Shown piece by piece: positions 1 through 8,546 of a stretch of DNA of 64,000 bases. How positions within the stretch are numbered: the first letter of the stretch is position 1; each line of letters opens with the position of its first letter. The position numbers and the translations under genes are program-made. Where the stretch lies: assembly GCF_000378985.1 (NCBI RefSeq), contig NZ_KB905370.1:5935520-5999519 (forward strand), in the 5' to 3' direction. The notes under the pieces were generated by a model, which saw only the letters and a program-made list of their open reading frames with translations, made no database searches and was not told the DNA's origin. Source of the DNA: Ensifer sp. BR816 (GTDB lineage Bacteria; Pseudomonadota; Alphaproteobacteria; Rhizobiales; Rhizobiaceae).

Positions 1-120
1 CGGGCGGCACCGGCGACCAGCAAGCCGCCGAACTTCAACGCCGACCACGGACGTGGCCCCTGCCCTCGTCTGCCATGCGCGCTCGCCTCAACGGCATCCG
101 GGCACGGCGGCAGGCCGAGC

Positions 121-148
121 GACGGCCTCGCGCAGCAGCGAGGCCGTC
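121..148 (-). terminator. Perfect stem-loop downstream of the sugar-binding protein gene
   Basis: An 11-bp perfect inverted repeat (121-131 and 138-148) closes a 6-nt loop 11 bases beyond the stop of the binding-protein gene. There is no U-tract, so it is as likely an mRNA-stabilising processing hairpin, often found between a binding-protein gene and its permease genes, as a true terminator. Bases 1-120 hold no gene I can call; the permease genes expected on the minus strand would lie outside the window. Confidence 0.6.
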
Positions 149-159
149 AGAAGCCGCGA

Positions 160-1395
160 TCAGTCCGCCGCGGCGATGATTTCCGCGAAGCGCTTCTGCG
201 CGTCTGCCGGCGTCATCGACGGGTTTGCAAAGAACTCGGAGAAGAGATCTTCCTTCTGCTTCTGACTGTCGGCCGACAGCAGCTGGTCGGTGCCCTGGAT
301 CACATTGCCCTTGGCGAGGATTTCCAGCCCCTTCTTCATGCAGTCGTTGGCGGTTGCGAGGTCCACGTCGCCGCGCACGGGCAGCGAGCCCTTCTTAAGA
401 TTGAAGGCGACCTGTGTTTTCGGACTGAGGAGCGTCGATGCCAGCACTTCCTGCGCCTTCGACTTTTCCTCGTCCTCGATCAGCGGGAAGTAGAAGGCAT
501 CGCCGCCGGTCGAGATCACTTCGTTCACGCCGAGACCCGGAAGGCACGTATAGTCGACTCCGGCCTTCTGGCCCGCCACCTGGAACTCGCCCTGGGCCCA
601 GTCGCCCATGATCTGGCCGCCGGCCTTGCCGGTGATCACCAGGTTCGTCGCCTGGTTCCAGTCCTGAACATTGGTGCCCTTCGACAGGCGGCGTGCATCG
701 TCGGCCGCCTTGAAGACCTTGGCGATCTCCGCTCCGGCTGCGACTTCCTCATCCTTCTTGGCAAAGACTTGCTCGAACACGTCCTTGCCGGCAATCGCCA
801 CCATCAGCACGTCGAACGCGCCGGCCGCCTGCCACGGCTGACCGCCGACGGCAAGCGGTATGATGCCGGCCTTTTCAAGCGCCGGCCCGGCCGCAACGAA
901 CTCGTCCCAGTTCTTAGGCACCGGCACACCGGCCTGCTTGAAGGCAGCATTCGAAAGCCACAGCCATTGCCAGGAATGGATGTTGACGGGCGCGCAATAG
1001 ATCTTGCCTTCGATGGTGCAGGAGTCGAGCAGGCTGGCCGGCTTGACGATTTCCTTCCAGTTTTCGCGCGTGGCGACATCGGTCAGGTCGCGCATCAAAC
1101 CGGCCTCGACCAGTTCCTCGGCCTGACGGCCATGGTTGAACTGAGTCGCGCCCATCGGGTCGCCGCCGGTGATGCGGCTGATCATGATCGGCCGCGCCGT
1201 GCCGCCGGAGCCGGCGATCGCACCGTCAACCCATTTGTTGCCGGTCGCGTCGAATGCCTTCGCCAGTTCAGCTACCGCGGCAGCTTCGCCGCCGGACGTC
1301 CACCAATGCGTGACCTCCAGATCGGTGGCGTGAGCCAGGCCGAACGGCAGGACCACGGTTGCGGCCAAAGCGCCGGCCAAAGAACGTAATTTCAT
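160..1395 (-). CDS. Sugar ABC transporter periplasmic binding protein
   Basis: This 411-residue protein is a family 1 extracellular solute-binding protein that captures a sugar in the periplasm for an ABC importer. A signal peptide is visible: a basic start, a hydrophobic stretch and a probable cut after AHA near residue 23. The mature start LEVTHWWTSGGE is typical of glucose/mannose-type binding proteins, and the length fits the family. Four cysteines (in DSCTI, IYCAP, DYTCLP and NDCMK) may form disulfides. The gene is divergent from a LacI regulator, and its leader carries a palindromic operator 16 bases from the start codon, so repression by that regulator is inferred. Permease and ATPase genes should follow on the minus strand beyond the window. 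The actual sugar cannot be read from sequence. Confidence 0.9.
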   Translation of the reverse strand: MKLRSLAGALAATVVLPFGLAHATDLEVTHWWTSGGEAAAVAELAKAFDATGNKWVDGAIAGSGGTARPIMISRITGGDPMGATQFNHGRQAEELVEAGLMRDLTDVATRENWKEIVKPASLLDSCTIEGKIYCAPVNIHSWQWLWLSNAAFKQAGVPVPKNWDEFVAAGPALEKAGIIPLAVGGQPWQAAGAFDVLMVAIAGKDVFEQVFAKKDEEVAAGAEIAKVFKAADDARRLSKGTNVQDWNQATNLVITGKAGGQIMGDWAQGEFQVAGQKAGVDYTCLPGLGVNEVISTGGDAFYFPLIEDEEKSKAQEVLASTLLSPKTQVAFNLKKGSLPVRGDVDLATANDCMKKGLEILAKGNVIQGTDQLLSADSQKQKEDLFSEFFANPSMTPADAQKRFAEIIAAAD

Positions 1396-1410
1396 GAGTC
1401 TCCTCCCTCA

Positions 1411-1424
1411 CTGTAACGTTACCG
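1411..1424. promoter_or_regulatory. LacI-type operator 1, before the binding-protein gene
   Basis: The site CTGTAACGTTACCG contains the perfect palindrome GTAACGTTAC (1413-1422) with the central CG typical of LacI-family operators. It lies 16 bases upstream of the binding-protein start codon, where binding would block transcription. It closely resembles the site at 1732-1745. The rest of the divergent gap 1396-1834 is AT-richer and I see no gene in it. Confidence 0.75.
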
Positions 1425-1731
1425 TAAAAAACTTAGTTCAATCCAATTGCCGACGCAACACCCACAACGGATAATTCAAACTAATTATTCTGACACATTC
1501 TATGATTGCATTCCGAGACCTTCGACACGGCTCCGTTCTGCCCCACCGAGCCGCCGCATCGCTTCAGAAAAATTCGCTTATTACACTGTTTTTGAATAGA
1601 TAATTGAAACGGCTGCGAACGGCACGGTCGATTGAACCTTCGCCAACGCAGCATGATACTGCACTCACTCCTAATTCAACCCACCGTTTACGGTCTTCGC
1701 GGCGCAGTAACAAAAGGGCTCGACATTTCTA

Positions 1732-1745
1732 CTGTATCGTTACAG
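1732..1745. promoter_or_regulatory. LacI-type operator 2, before the LacI gene
   Basis: CTGTATCGTTACAG is a near-perfect 14-bp palindrome with central CG and one mismatched pair. It shares its core with the site at 1411-1424. It sits about 90 bases before the LacI-family regulator gene, which suggests autoregulation, or a loop between the two sites about 320 bp apart. Confidence 0.75.
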
Positions 1746-1834
1746 ATTTCCCAGGGCGATTTCACGTCGCCCCAATATGGTGCGTTCGGGCAAATCGTAT
1801 ATAACGCCCCGATGGGCTAAGAGACGGGCTTTGC

Positions 1835-2905
1835 GTGACGGGCATGGAAGACAGGACAAGAAACAGGCCAGCGGCAGCGCCGCCAACAGAGGGCGGCAGG
1901 CCGACATTGAAGACGATTGCCTTCATGACTGGACTCGGCATCACCACCGTTTCCCGCGCGCTGAAGGACGCGCCCGATATCGGCGCCGAGACCAAGGAGC
2001 GTGTGCGCCTGGTCGCCAAGCAGATTGGCTATCAACCGAACCGTGCGGGCGTACGCCTCAGGACAGGCAAGACGAATGTCATCAGCCTCGTCCTGACTCT
2101 CGAGGAAGAGATCATGGGCATCACGAGCCCGATGGTCATCGGGATCACCGAGATCCTCGCCGGCACGCCGTATCACTTGGTCGTCACGCCCTATAGTTCT
2201 TCCAAGGATCCGCTCGGGCCGATCCGCTACATTCTCGATACCGGTGCTGCCGATGGCGTGATCATCTCTCGAATGGAGCCGAACGATCCACGCGTGACGC
2301 TGCTCACCGAGCGTCAATTTCCCTTCGCCACGCATGGCCGGACCGAAATGGGGATAGTCCATCCCTATCACGACTTCGACAACGGACGATTCGCCTATGA
2401 GGCGGTGCGCAAGCTCGTCGAGCGCGGCAGGCGCCGGCTGGTGCTCCTGGAGCCACCGCCGCACCTCACCTTCCATTCGCACATGCGCACCGGCTTCGAG
2501 CACGGTCTCAAGGATTTCGGCGCGGAGTCGGTCAGCTTCCATCAGGTCAACATCGACTACAGCCTCGTCGCCATCCGCGACGCTTTCGAAAAGCTGATGG
2601 GCTCTTCGGACGCCCCCGACGGGATCGTCTCCGGCAGCGGCTCGGGTGCGATTGCACTGATTGCCGGCATCGAGTCGGCGCGCAAGAAGCTCGGCGAGGA
2701 CGCTGACATGGTCTCCAAGGTCCCGAGCGACTTCCTGCGCTGGCTGCGTCCGGAGGTGATGACCATGTACGAGGATATCCGCGTCGCCGGGCGTGAACTC
2801 GCCAAGGCGGTGATCGGCCGGATCGAGGGCAAGCCCCCCGAAACGCTACAAAGTCTCAGCCAGCCCGAGTTCCAGCCGCCGATGGCGCGGTCGCCGGAAG
2901 CCTAG
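1835..2905 (+). CDS. LacI-family transcriptional regulator
   Basis: This is a 356-residue sugar-responsive repressor. The N-terminal helix-turn-helix with hinge (about residues 24-70) shows the family signature TLKTIAFMTGLGITTVSRAL followed by the IGYQPN hinge motif. The rest is a periplasmic-binding-protein-like effector domain of normal length. The gene starts with GTG at 1835; an ATG at 1844 is an equally reasonable start. It diverges from a sugar-binding protein gene and both are flanked by matching LacI-type palindromes, so it most likely controls that transporter and itself. It resembles AglR-type regulators, but I would not assign the inducer. Confidence 0.9.
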   Translation: MTGMEDRTRNRPAAAPPTEGGRPTLKTIAFMTGLGITTVSRALKDAPDIGAETKERVRLVAKQIGYQPNRAGVRLRTGKTNVISLVLTLEEEIMGITSPMVIGITEILAGTPYHLVVTPYSSSKDPLGPIRYILDTGAADGVIISRMEPNDPRVTLLTERQFPFATHGRTEMGIVHPYHDFDNGRFAYEAVRKLVERGRRRLVLLEPPPHLTFHSHMRTGFEHGLKDFGAESVSFHQVNIDYSLVAIRDAFEKLMGSSDAPDGIVSGSGSGAIALIAGIESARKKLGEDADMVSKVPSDFLRWLRPEVMTMYEDIRVAGRELAKAVIGRIEGKPPETLQSLSQPEFQPPMARSPEA

Positions 2906-2927
2906 ACTAGGTCGGTCGATCCGCGGG

Positions 2928-4707
2928 CTACCAGTTGCCCTGCCAGCCCGCTTTGCGGAGACTAGTGCGTATTTGTTCGCGTTGCTCGGGATTGACGAAG
3001 CGCGATACGAACTCGCCGAGTTCCTCCTGTCCTTCAGACGAGTTCCGTTGCATTTCGGCGGCTGCCTGTTCGGCCTCACGCTGGCGCCCCAGTTCCACGA
3101 GACAACAGGCGAGTGCGCAGTGCGTGGAGGGTAGATCCGGCCGCTTGGCCGCGGCATTGAGCGCCGGTTGAAGCGATTCTTCGTACTCCCCTGTGAGGAA
3201 ATGCGCGAAGGCCAGGAAATGCAGCCATAGGAATGCAAGCGGATCGTGCGGACTGAGGCGCAGGCCTCTCTGAAATGGCTCAATCGCCTGGCCGGCCCGG
3301 CCGAGGAAGAGGCGCGACATGCCGAGGAGCATATAGCCGAGCGCAAAGCTGGGACTGAGGTCAATCGATCTTTGGGCGGCCTCCATTGCCCGATGGAGCC
3401 TGCCCATGACGACGCTCATAATTCCCACCGCATAATGCGCATAGGGGTCGGTTTCGGCAAGTTGCGCGGCACGCAGCGCCGCCTGCCATCCCTCCGCCAT
3501 GTCCCCCGCGGGGTTCTCGCTCCACCGGAAGAACAGCGTCCCCGCGTTGCACCTGCCAAGCCACGTGTATCCTTCGGCGATATCGGGTGCCGCCACGATC
3601 GCCTTGCGAAACAGCTCGCGCGCACAGCGATGCTCGGCCGGCGTGAACTGATAGAAGTGCCACATGCCGCGAAAGATCAGTTCCCAGGCGGTCAGGTTCT
3701 CCGGCGCTTTGCGCCGCACCCGTAGGGTCTCCATTCTCAGCATTTCCGGCTCGATCGCGCCGGCAACGCGGTCGACGATCTTCGTCCTGCAGCGCGAAGA
3801 GCTCCGCCAGGTCACGGTCGTACCGTTCGGCCCAGACATGATGGCCGGTTTCCGCTTCCACCAACTGCGCCGTGACGCGAACCCTGTCGCTCGATTTGCG
3901 CGTGCTCCCCTCCAACACATAACGCACGCCGAGTTCACCGCCGATCTGCTGCACCGTGGCGGCACGGTTCTTGTAGGTGAAGCTCGAATTGCGGGCGATG
4001 ACGAAAAACCACCGGAACTTTGCGAGGGCCGTAATAAGATCCTCCGTCAGGCCGTCAGCAAAGTAATCCTGCTCGGCATCTCCGCTCATATTGACGAATG
4101 GCATCACCGCGATCGACGGCTTGTCCGGCAAGGCCAAAGAGCCGCTCTGGAGCTCGGTTATCGGCACAGGCGGCTCCATGCTGGAGCGGACGCGATAGGC
4201 GCGCACCGGTCGCGCGATATTTTTCAAGGTTTTTTCGCCGAGGCACTCACACGCAAAGCTTAGCTTTCCAACGATTTGATCATGCACGGAAGCAGAGATA
4301 CAGATGTCGCCCGGTTCGTCGAGCGTCTGCAGCCGCGCCGCTATGTTGACCCCGTCTCCGAAGAGATCGCCGCCGCGGGCGATTACGTCGCCAAGATTGA
4401 TGCCGATGCGGAACATCATGCGGCGGCGTTCGGGGAGATCGATATTGCGGCGGCCGAGGGCGCGCTGAATAGCGACGGCGCAACGCACCGCCTGCACGGC
4501 ACTTGCGAACTCGACCATGACGCCATCGCCAGCCATGTTGAACACCCGACCGCGGTGTTCCGCGACAAGACCCGCAATGATCTCCTGATACTTAGTAAGT
4601 AGGCTGAGCGTCGCCTCTTCGTCTTCCGACATGAGACGGCTGTACCCAGCGACGTCGGCAGCCAGGACAACGGCCAGATGGCGTCCCTTTGCTTCATTCG
4701 TCGGCAC
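2928..4707 (-). pseudogene. Adenylate/guanylate cyclase with TPR region, broken by a frameshift
   Basis: The N-terminal half is a class III nucleotide cyclase domain (AVVLAADVAGYSRLMSEDEE, then GDGVMVEF and GDVIARGGDLFGDGVN). A TolB/OmpR-linked segment follows (PSIAVMPFVNMSGD, DYFADGLTEDLI) and then TPR-like helices. The reading frame changes at about 3780: the upstream frame runs into nonsense after LFALQDE, while the continuation (DRVAGAIEPEML onward) is in another frame to the stop at 2928. One extra base at 3780 explains it exactly; the corrected gene would encode about 592 residues. The GTG start at 4707 has a strong purine-rich Shine-Dalgarno. It could be a real mutation or a sequencing error. 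Class III cyclases of this architecture are abundant in Sinorhizobium. Confidence 0.85.
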
Positions 4708-4823
4708 TAGCCCCTCCCTCGCCCCTCCATGGAGCAAGTCTACACCTTGCCGGACGCCTTCATCCAGAGGCGACACCGATGAGATGCACCGCCGCGGACG
4801 AACATTTCAGATTTCACAATGTT

Positions 4824-5498
4824 TCAAAGGACGCAGCCGCACCTCGCGGATCGGGCATAGGAAACGATCTCGGCCCGCTTGCTGCGCCCGTCGCCGAGGA
4901 ATTCGTCGACGGCGGCGGCGACGTCGCTCGGCCGGTACCGTGCCCAATGGCCGAGACCATGGAGGGCTGCTTCCTGGCAAGCGATCGAGCCGAGCCCTAG
5001 CGTTCGACGCATGACATCGATCGCCGCCTTCTGGATGCGGTCGCAAGCAGGATCGTCCGGGAGCGCCAGGGACGGGAACTCGTCCCACCACATGTAACAG
5101 ACTGTGTTCAGGGGAGCCGCGCCGGGCTCGTCTATGTGACCCAACACAGCAGCACAGCGAGGGGCGAACAGATCGGTGAAGACGTTCTCAATGGCTTCAA
5201 TGCAGGAGAGCCGCGCCGCCGTCGGCGTAGAGGTGTTGTAGAACCACCCGTTGTCACCCGAGGCGCTGGTGCTCAGGAGATAGGTGAGGCCCTGGGCAAT
5301 CTGCGTATCGGAGAAGCTGGCAAGCGAACGCTCAGCTGTCGAAAAGAGCCTCGTGAAGTACTCGATGGCGACCGGCGGCTCCGGACTCCACCAAGGAGGG
5401 TCTTCATCGAAGAACCAAGGGTAGCCATGCGGCCGGATCGAGTGGCCAAAGGCGTGCTCGAGCCAGGAATCGTAGCTCAGGTTCGAAACCGCGGGCAT
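4824..5498 (-). CDS. Conserved hypothetical protein, 224 residues
   Basis: I do not recognise a family. The protein has no signal peptide or membrane segment. It is rich in Trp and acidic residues near the start (PWFFDEDPPWW), and its helical C-terminal half ends in a Cys-containing tail (ARCGCVL). The sequence around HGLGHWARY and VAAAVDEFL reads like HEAT-type helical repeats, which would suggest a scaffold. The frame is clean over its full length and codon use is like that of its neighbours. It follows the broken cyclase gene on the same strand but is separated from it, with the cyclase located downstream. Confidence 0.6.
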   Translation of the reverse strand: MPAVSNLSYDSWLEHAFGHSIRPHGYPWFFDEDPPWWSPEPPVAIEYFTRLFSTAERSLASFSDTQIAQGLTYLLSTSASGDNGWFYNTSTPTAARLSCIEAIENVFTDLFAPRCAAVLGHIDEPGAAPLNTVCYMWWDEFPSLALPDDPACDRIQKAAIDVMRRTLGLGSIACQEAALHGLGHWARYRPSDVAAAVDEFLGDGRSKRAEIVSYARSARCGCVL

Positions 5499-5729
5499 GC
5501 GAGCCTCTTTCCGTTGGAGGTCACGTTATCCGGAACGCGCAGGCATGCCGGGGCCAATCATCCACGTAGCTTAACCATCTCACGAGCCCGTCGCGCACGC
5601 CAGTTGCGTTTACCGCGCCCCGCTTGTCGGTTCGCGTCCTAGGGTGAGGGCTGGAAGGCGACAGCGGCGCCTTGTAGGCTGCACGCCGATTCAGGTGCGA
5701 GGATGCCACCGCGAGGAGGAAACTGACCG

Positions 5730-6329
5730 ATGCCGCCCGTCAAGGTCGATCCCGACAAAGTGCATGAGTTCGAGGACGCCGCAGCCTTTTATGCCTGGCT
5801 CGGCAAGCACCACGACAAGCAGGACGAGGTCTGGATCAAGGTCCACAAAGTGGGGTCCGGGCTCAAGTCGATCACGCCCAAGGAGGCCATAGACGTGGTG
5901 CTCTGCTGGGGCTGGATTGACGGGGTGCGCAAGGGGCTCGATGAGAAGAGCTTTCTCCAGCGCTACACACCGCGTGGCAGGAAGAGCACCTGGAGCCAGA
6001 TCAATGTCGACAATGTCGCCCGGCTGATCGAGGAAGGCCGGATGACAGGGCACGGCCTCAGGCAAGTTGACATGGCCAAGGCCGATGGGCGTTGGGACCG
6101 TGCCTACAGGAGCGGCAAGGACATGAAGATCCCCGACGACCTCCAGGCCGCGATCGATGCGGAACCCAAGGCGCGGGAGATGCTCGGCAAGCTCAGCGAG
6201 CAGAACCGCTTCGCTCTCGCCTTCCGCACCCACAACATGAAGACGGAAGCCGGCCGGAAGAAGAAGATCGAGACCTTTGTCGAAATGCTGAAGCGCGGCG
6301 AGACGATCTATCCGCAGGGGAAGACGTGA
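5730..6329 (+). CDS. YdeI/OmpD-associated family protein
   Basis: This 199-residue cytoplasmic protein matches the YdeI (OmpD-associated) family. Family marks are the N-terminal AAAFYAWLGKHH, the EVWIKVHKVGSG strand, the WGWIDG motif near residue 70, the RYTPRGRKSTWS motif and the basic C-terminal helix AGRKKKIETFVEML. Members have been linked to bacteriocin or peptide resistance in enterobacteria, but the biochemical role is unknown. An AGGAGG-like Shine-Dalgarno precedes the ATG. It stands alone, convergent with the small gene at 6354. Confidence 0.85.
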   Translation: MPPVKVDPDKVHEFEDAAAFYAWLGKHHDKQDEVWIKVHKVGSGLKSITPKEAIDVVLCWGWIDGVRKGLDEKSFLQRYTPRGRKSTWSQINVDNVARLIEEGRMTGHGLRQVDMAKADGRWDRAYRSGKDMKIPDDLQAAIDAEPKAREMLGKLSEQNRFALAFRTHNMKTEAGRKKKIETFVEMLKRGETIYPQGKT

Positions 6330-6353
6330 GGCGCCCGAAAGCGCCCCTACGCT

Positions 6354-6623
6354 TCATATGCTCACGGCCGGCCAATATTTGTCGTCGGTAAAATCCGTCG
6401 GGATCGGATTGAGCCGTTCGAGTTTCTCGGCAACGAAATCGATCTGCATCTTCAGATAGCGGATCGAATGCGGGATCGGCGCACCCGTAGCGAGGCTGCG
6501 TACCCGCCATTGCTCGTAGCCTGACGACCTTATGCGTCGCTCCGCCTCGCCGCGGATGCCTACCGGCCCGGTCCCGGACCTGGTCTCGATCGCCTTGCCC
6601 CCTTCGATCACCCTGAATTTCAT
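6354..6623 (-). CDS. Small conserved hypothetical protein, 89 residues
   Basis: No domain is recognised. It has a basic N-terminal half (IEGGKAIETR, GEAERRIRSSGYEQWRVRSLATG) and a C-terminal amphipathic helix (HSIRYLKMQIDFVAEKLERL). No signal peptide or membrane segment is seen. It is convergent with the YdeI-family gene and lies between it and gnd. The sequence looks like a true protein (codon bias, clean ATG), but no function can be given. Confidence 0.55.
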   Translation of the reverse strand: MKFRVIEGGKAIETRSGTGPVGIRGEAERRIRSSGYEQWRVRSLATGAPIPHSIRYLKMQIDFVAEKLERLNPIPTDFTDDKYWPAVSI

Positions 6624-6735
6624 GCTGCCTTCCCGACGCTCCCCTTATTTGAGATGTCGTCAGCTTGCCGTGGAAGGGCGACCGGCGCCACCCTTCCTTT
6701 CGTAGAAGCGATCTAAACTGATCCTAAAGCGCATA

Positions 6736-6778
6736 CATGTCGTTACCCCAAAACCGCTGCGCCCTTTTGGGCGACATG
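6736..6778. repeat. Rhizobial palindromic intergenic repeat
   Basis: Nested inverted repeats pair CATGTCG (6736-6742) with CGACATG (6772-6778), and CCCAAAA (6747-6753) with TTTTGGG (6765-6771). I recall this type of motif as common between genes in Rhizobium, Agrobacterium and Sinorhizobium. It lies just beyond the gnd stop and could also end or stabilise the gnd transcript. Confidence 0.6.
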
Positions 6779-6780
6779 CA

Positions 6781-8211
6781 TCAAGCGGTCAATCCGCTGC
6801 CCCAAGGCCCATGATGGCTGTCGGCGCCATCGATGCGGTCGAAGCCGTGGGCGCCGAAGAAGTCGCGCTGCGCCTGGATGACGTTCGCCGTACCGCGGCC
6901 GCGGCGGTAGCTGTCGAAATAGCCGAGCGCGGAGGCGAGCGCGGGCACCGGCAGACCGCCGAGCACAGCTGCCGAGACGACGCGGCGGAGCGCCCCGTCG
7001 GTTTCCTTCACCATCGCCGCGAAAGCGGGCGTGACGATCAGGTTGGCCGCGTCCGGTGCCTTGGTGAAGGCGGTGGTGATCTCATCGAGGAATTGCGAGC
7101 GGATGATGCAACCGGCCCGCCAGATCCTGGCGATCGTCGGCATCGGCAGGTTCCAGTTGAATTCCTTCGAGGCGGCCGACATCACCGCGAAGCCCTGCGC
7201 ATAGGCGCCGATCTTGGCGGCGAGCAGCGCGTTTTCGAGATCCTTGATGAAGGCGTTCCTGTCGGTGACCTTGAACTCGCCGACCGCCGGCAGGCCGAGG
7301 ACCTTCTCGGCCGCCTCGCGCTCCTCCTTCATCGAGGAAATGCTGCGGGCGGCAACGGCGGCTTCGATGCCGGTTGCCGGCACGCCCATGTTCTGCGCCT
7401 CGATCACCGACCATTTGCCGGTGCCCTTCTGGCCGGCCTTGTCGAGGATCAGGTCGACGATCGGCCTGCCGGTCAGCGGATCGGCGGCCTTCAGCACCTT
7501 TTCGGTGATCTCGATCAGGTAGGAATTGAGCCGGCCCCTGTTCCAGGCACCGAACACCTCGCCGATCTCCTGCGCCGTCATCTTCAGCCCGTCGCGCAGG
7601 ATGCCGTAGATTTCGGCGATCATTTGCATGTCGGCATATTCGATGCCGTTATGGATCGTCTTGACGAAGTGGCCGGCACCGTTTTCGCCGAGCCAGGCAA
7701 CGCAGGGATCATTGTCGTATTTCGCGGCGATGGAGGTCAGCACCTTCTCGACTCGGGCGTAGGACTCCTCGGTGCCGCCGACCATGATCGACGGTCCATG
7801 GCGCGCCCCCTCCTCGCCACCGGAAACGCCCATGCCGATGAAGGTGAGGCCGCTGTCCTTCAGCGCATCGAAGCGGCGCATCGTGTCGCGGAAATTGGCA
7901 TTGCCCGCGTCGATCATGATGTCGCCCTTGGCGAGATGGGCCTTCAGCGCCGCCATCTGCTGGTCGACGGGCTCGCCGGCCTTGATCATGATGATGATCG
8001 GCCGCGGCGGACGGATCGCCGCGACGAATTCCTCGATCGTCTCGCAGGGTACGATCTGTTCCTTGAGCGCGCCGGCTTCTGCGTAGAATTTCCGCGTCGC
8101 ATCTACCGTGCGGTTGAAAACGGCGATCTTGTTGCCTTTTTCAGCGATGTTGAGCGCCAGGTTCGATCCCATGACGCCGAGACCGATGAGGCCGATTTCC
8201 GCCTGTGACAC
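6781..8211 (-). CDS. gnd: 6-phosphogluconate dehydrogenase, decarboxylating
   Basis: This enzyme oxidises and decarboxylates 6-phosphogluconate to ribulose 5-phosphate with NADP+ in the pentose phosphate pathway. The N-terminal Rossmann motif GLGVMGSNLA (residues 10-19), the signature GVSGGEEGARHGP (128-140), the catalytic region HFVKTIHNGIEY and the C-terminal motif ALGYFDSYR are all present. I choose the GTG start at 8211, giving 476 residues, because GGAGGA lies five bases upstream and the domain begins at once; the frame extends further upstream without homology. It is transcribed alone, downstream of but separate from fixS. Confidence 0.97.
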   Translation of the reverse strand: MSQAEIGLIGLGVMGSNLALNIAEKGNKIAVFNRTVDATRKFYAEAGALKEQIVPCETIEEFVAAIRPPRPIIIMIKAGEPVDQQMAALKAHLAKGDIMIDAGNANFRDTMRRFDALKDSGLTFIGMGVSGGEEGARHGPSIMVGGTEESYARVEKVLTSIAAKYDNDPCVAWLGENGAGHFVKTIHNGIEYADMQMIAEIYGILRDGLKMTAQEIGEVFGAWNRGRLNSYLIEITEKVLKAADPLTGRPIVDLILDKAGQKGTGKWSVIEAQNMGVPATGIEAAVAARSISSMKEEREAAEKVLGLPAVGEFKVTDRNAFIKDLENALLAAKIGAYAQGFAVMSAASKEFNWNLPMPTIARIWRAGCIIRSQFLDEITTAFTKAPDAANLIVTPAFAAMVKETDGALRRVVSAAVLGGLPVPALASALGYFDSYRRGRGTANVIQAQRDFFGAHGFDRIDGADSHHGPWGSGLTA

Positions 8212-8387
8212 GTGCTTCCTCCATTGGGCAGGAGAGCCATGCACGGGCCGCGAAGTCGCGTCGGTGCCGGCTCCTTCGAATTGAACTGCGCATCTCCGGT
8301 GGCCCGCGAAGGGGGCGCCGGAGACATGCGGCGGAGGAGGCTGTTTTGGCACTCAAATCGATTTACGACAAGCCACTCCTGACAAAA

Positions 8388-8546
8388 TCACTGCTTCTCC
8401 GGCTTGCCATCGCCGTCGTCGAGCACACGCCACGACGCGCCGTCGAGATCCTCGTACTGTCCGCTCTTCAGCGCCCAGAGAAAGGCAGCGAGGCTGAGAC
8501 CGCCAAGCAGCAAAGCAATCGGGATGAGATAGACGAGCGTGTTCAT
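8388..8546 (-). CDS. fixS: Cbb3 oxidase maturation protein FixS (CcoS)
   Basis: This is a 52-residue inner-membrane protein with one N-terminal transmembrane helix (LVYLIPIALLLGGLSLAAFL) and the conserved tail beginning FLWALKSGQYEDLDG. FixS/CcoS proteins are needed to insert cofactors into cbb3-type cytochrome oxidase. The start ATG overlaps the fixI stop (ATGA), so it is translationally coupled. It is the last gene of fixGHIS. Confidence 0.93.
   Translation of the reverse strand: MNTLVYLIPIALLLGGLSLAAFLWALKSGQYEDLDGASWRVLDDGDGKPEKQ

Noticed and set aside
6811-8208. Long open frame of about 465 codons opposite gnd
   Set aside because: It is the GC-rich antisense shadow of gnd, has no family resemblance and no ribosome site.
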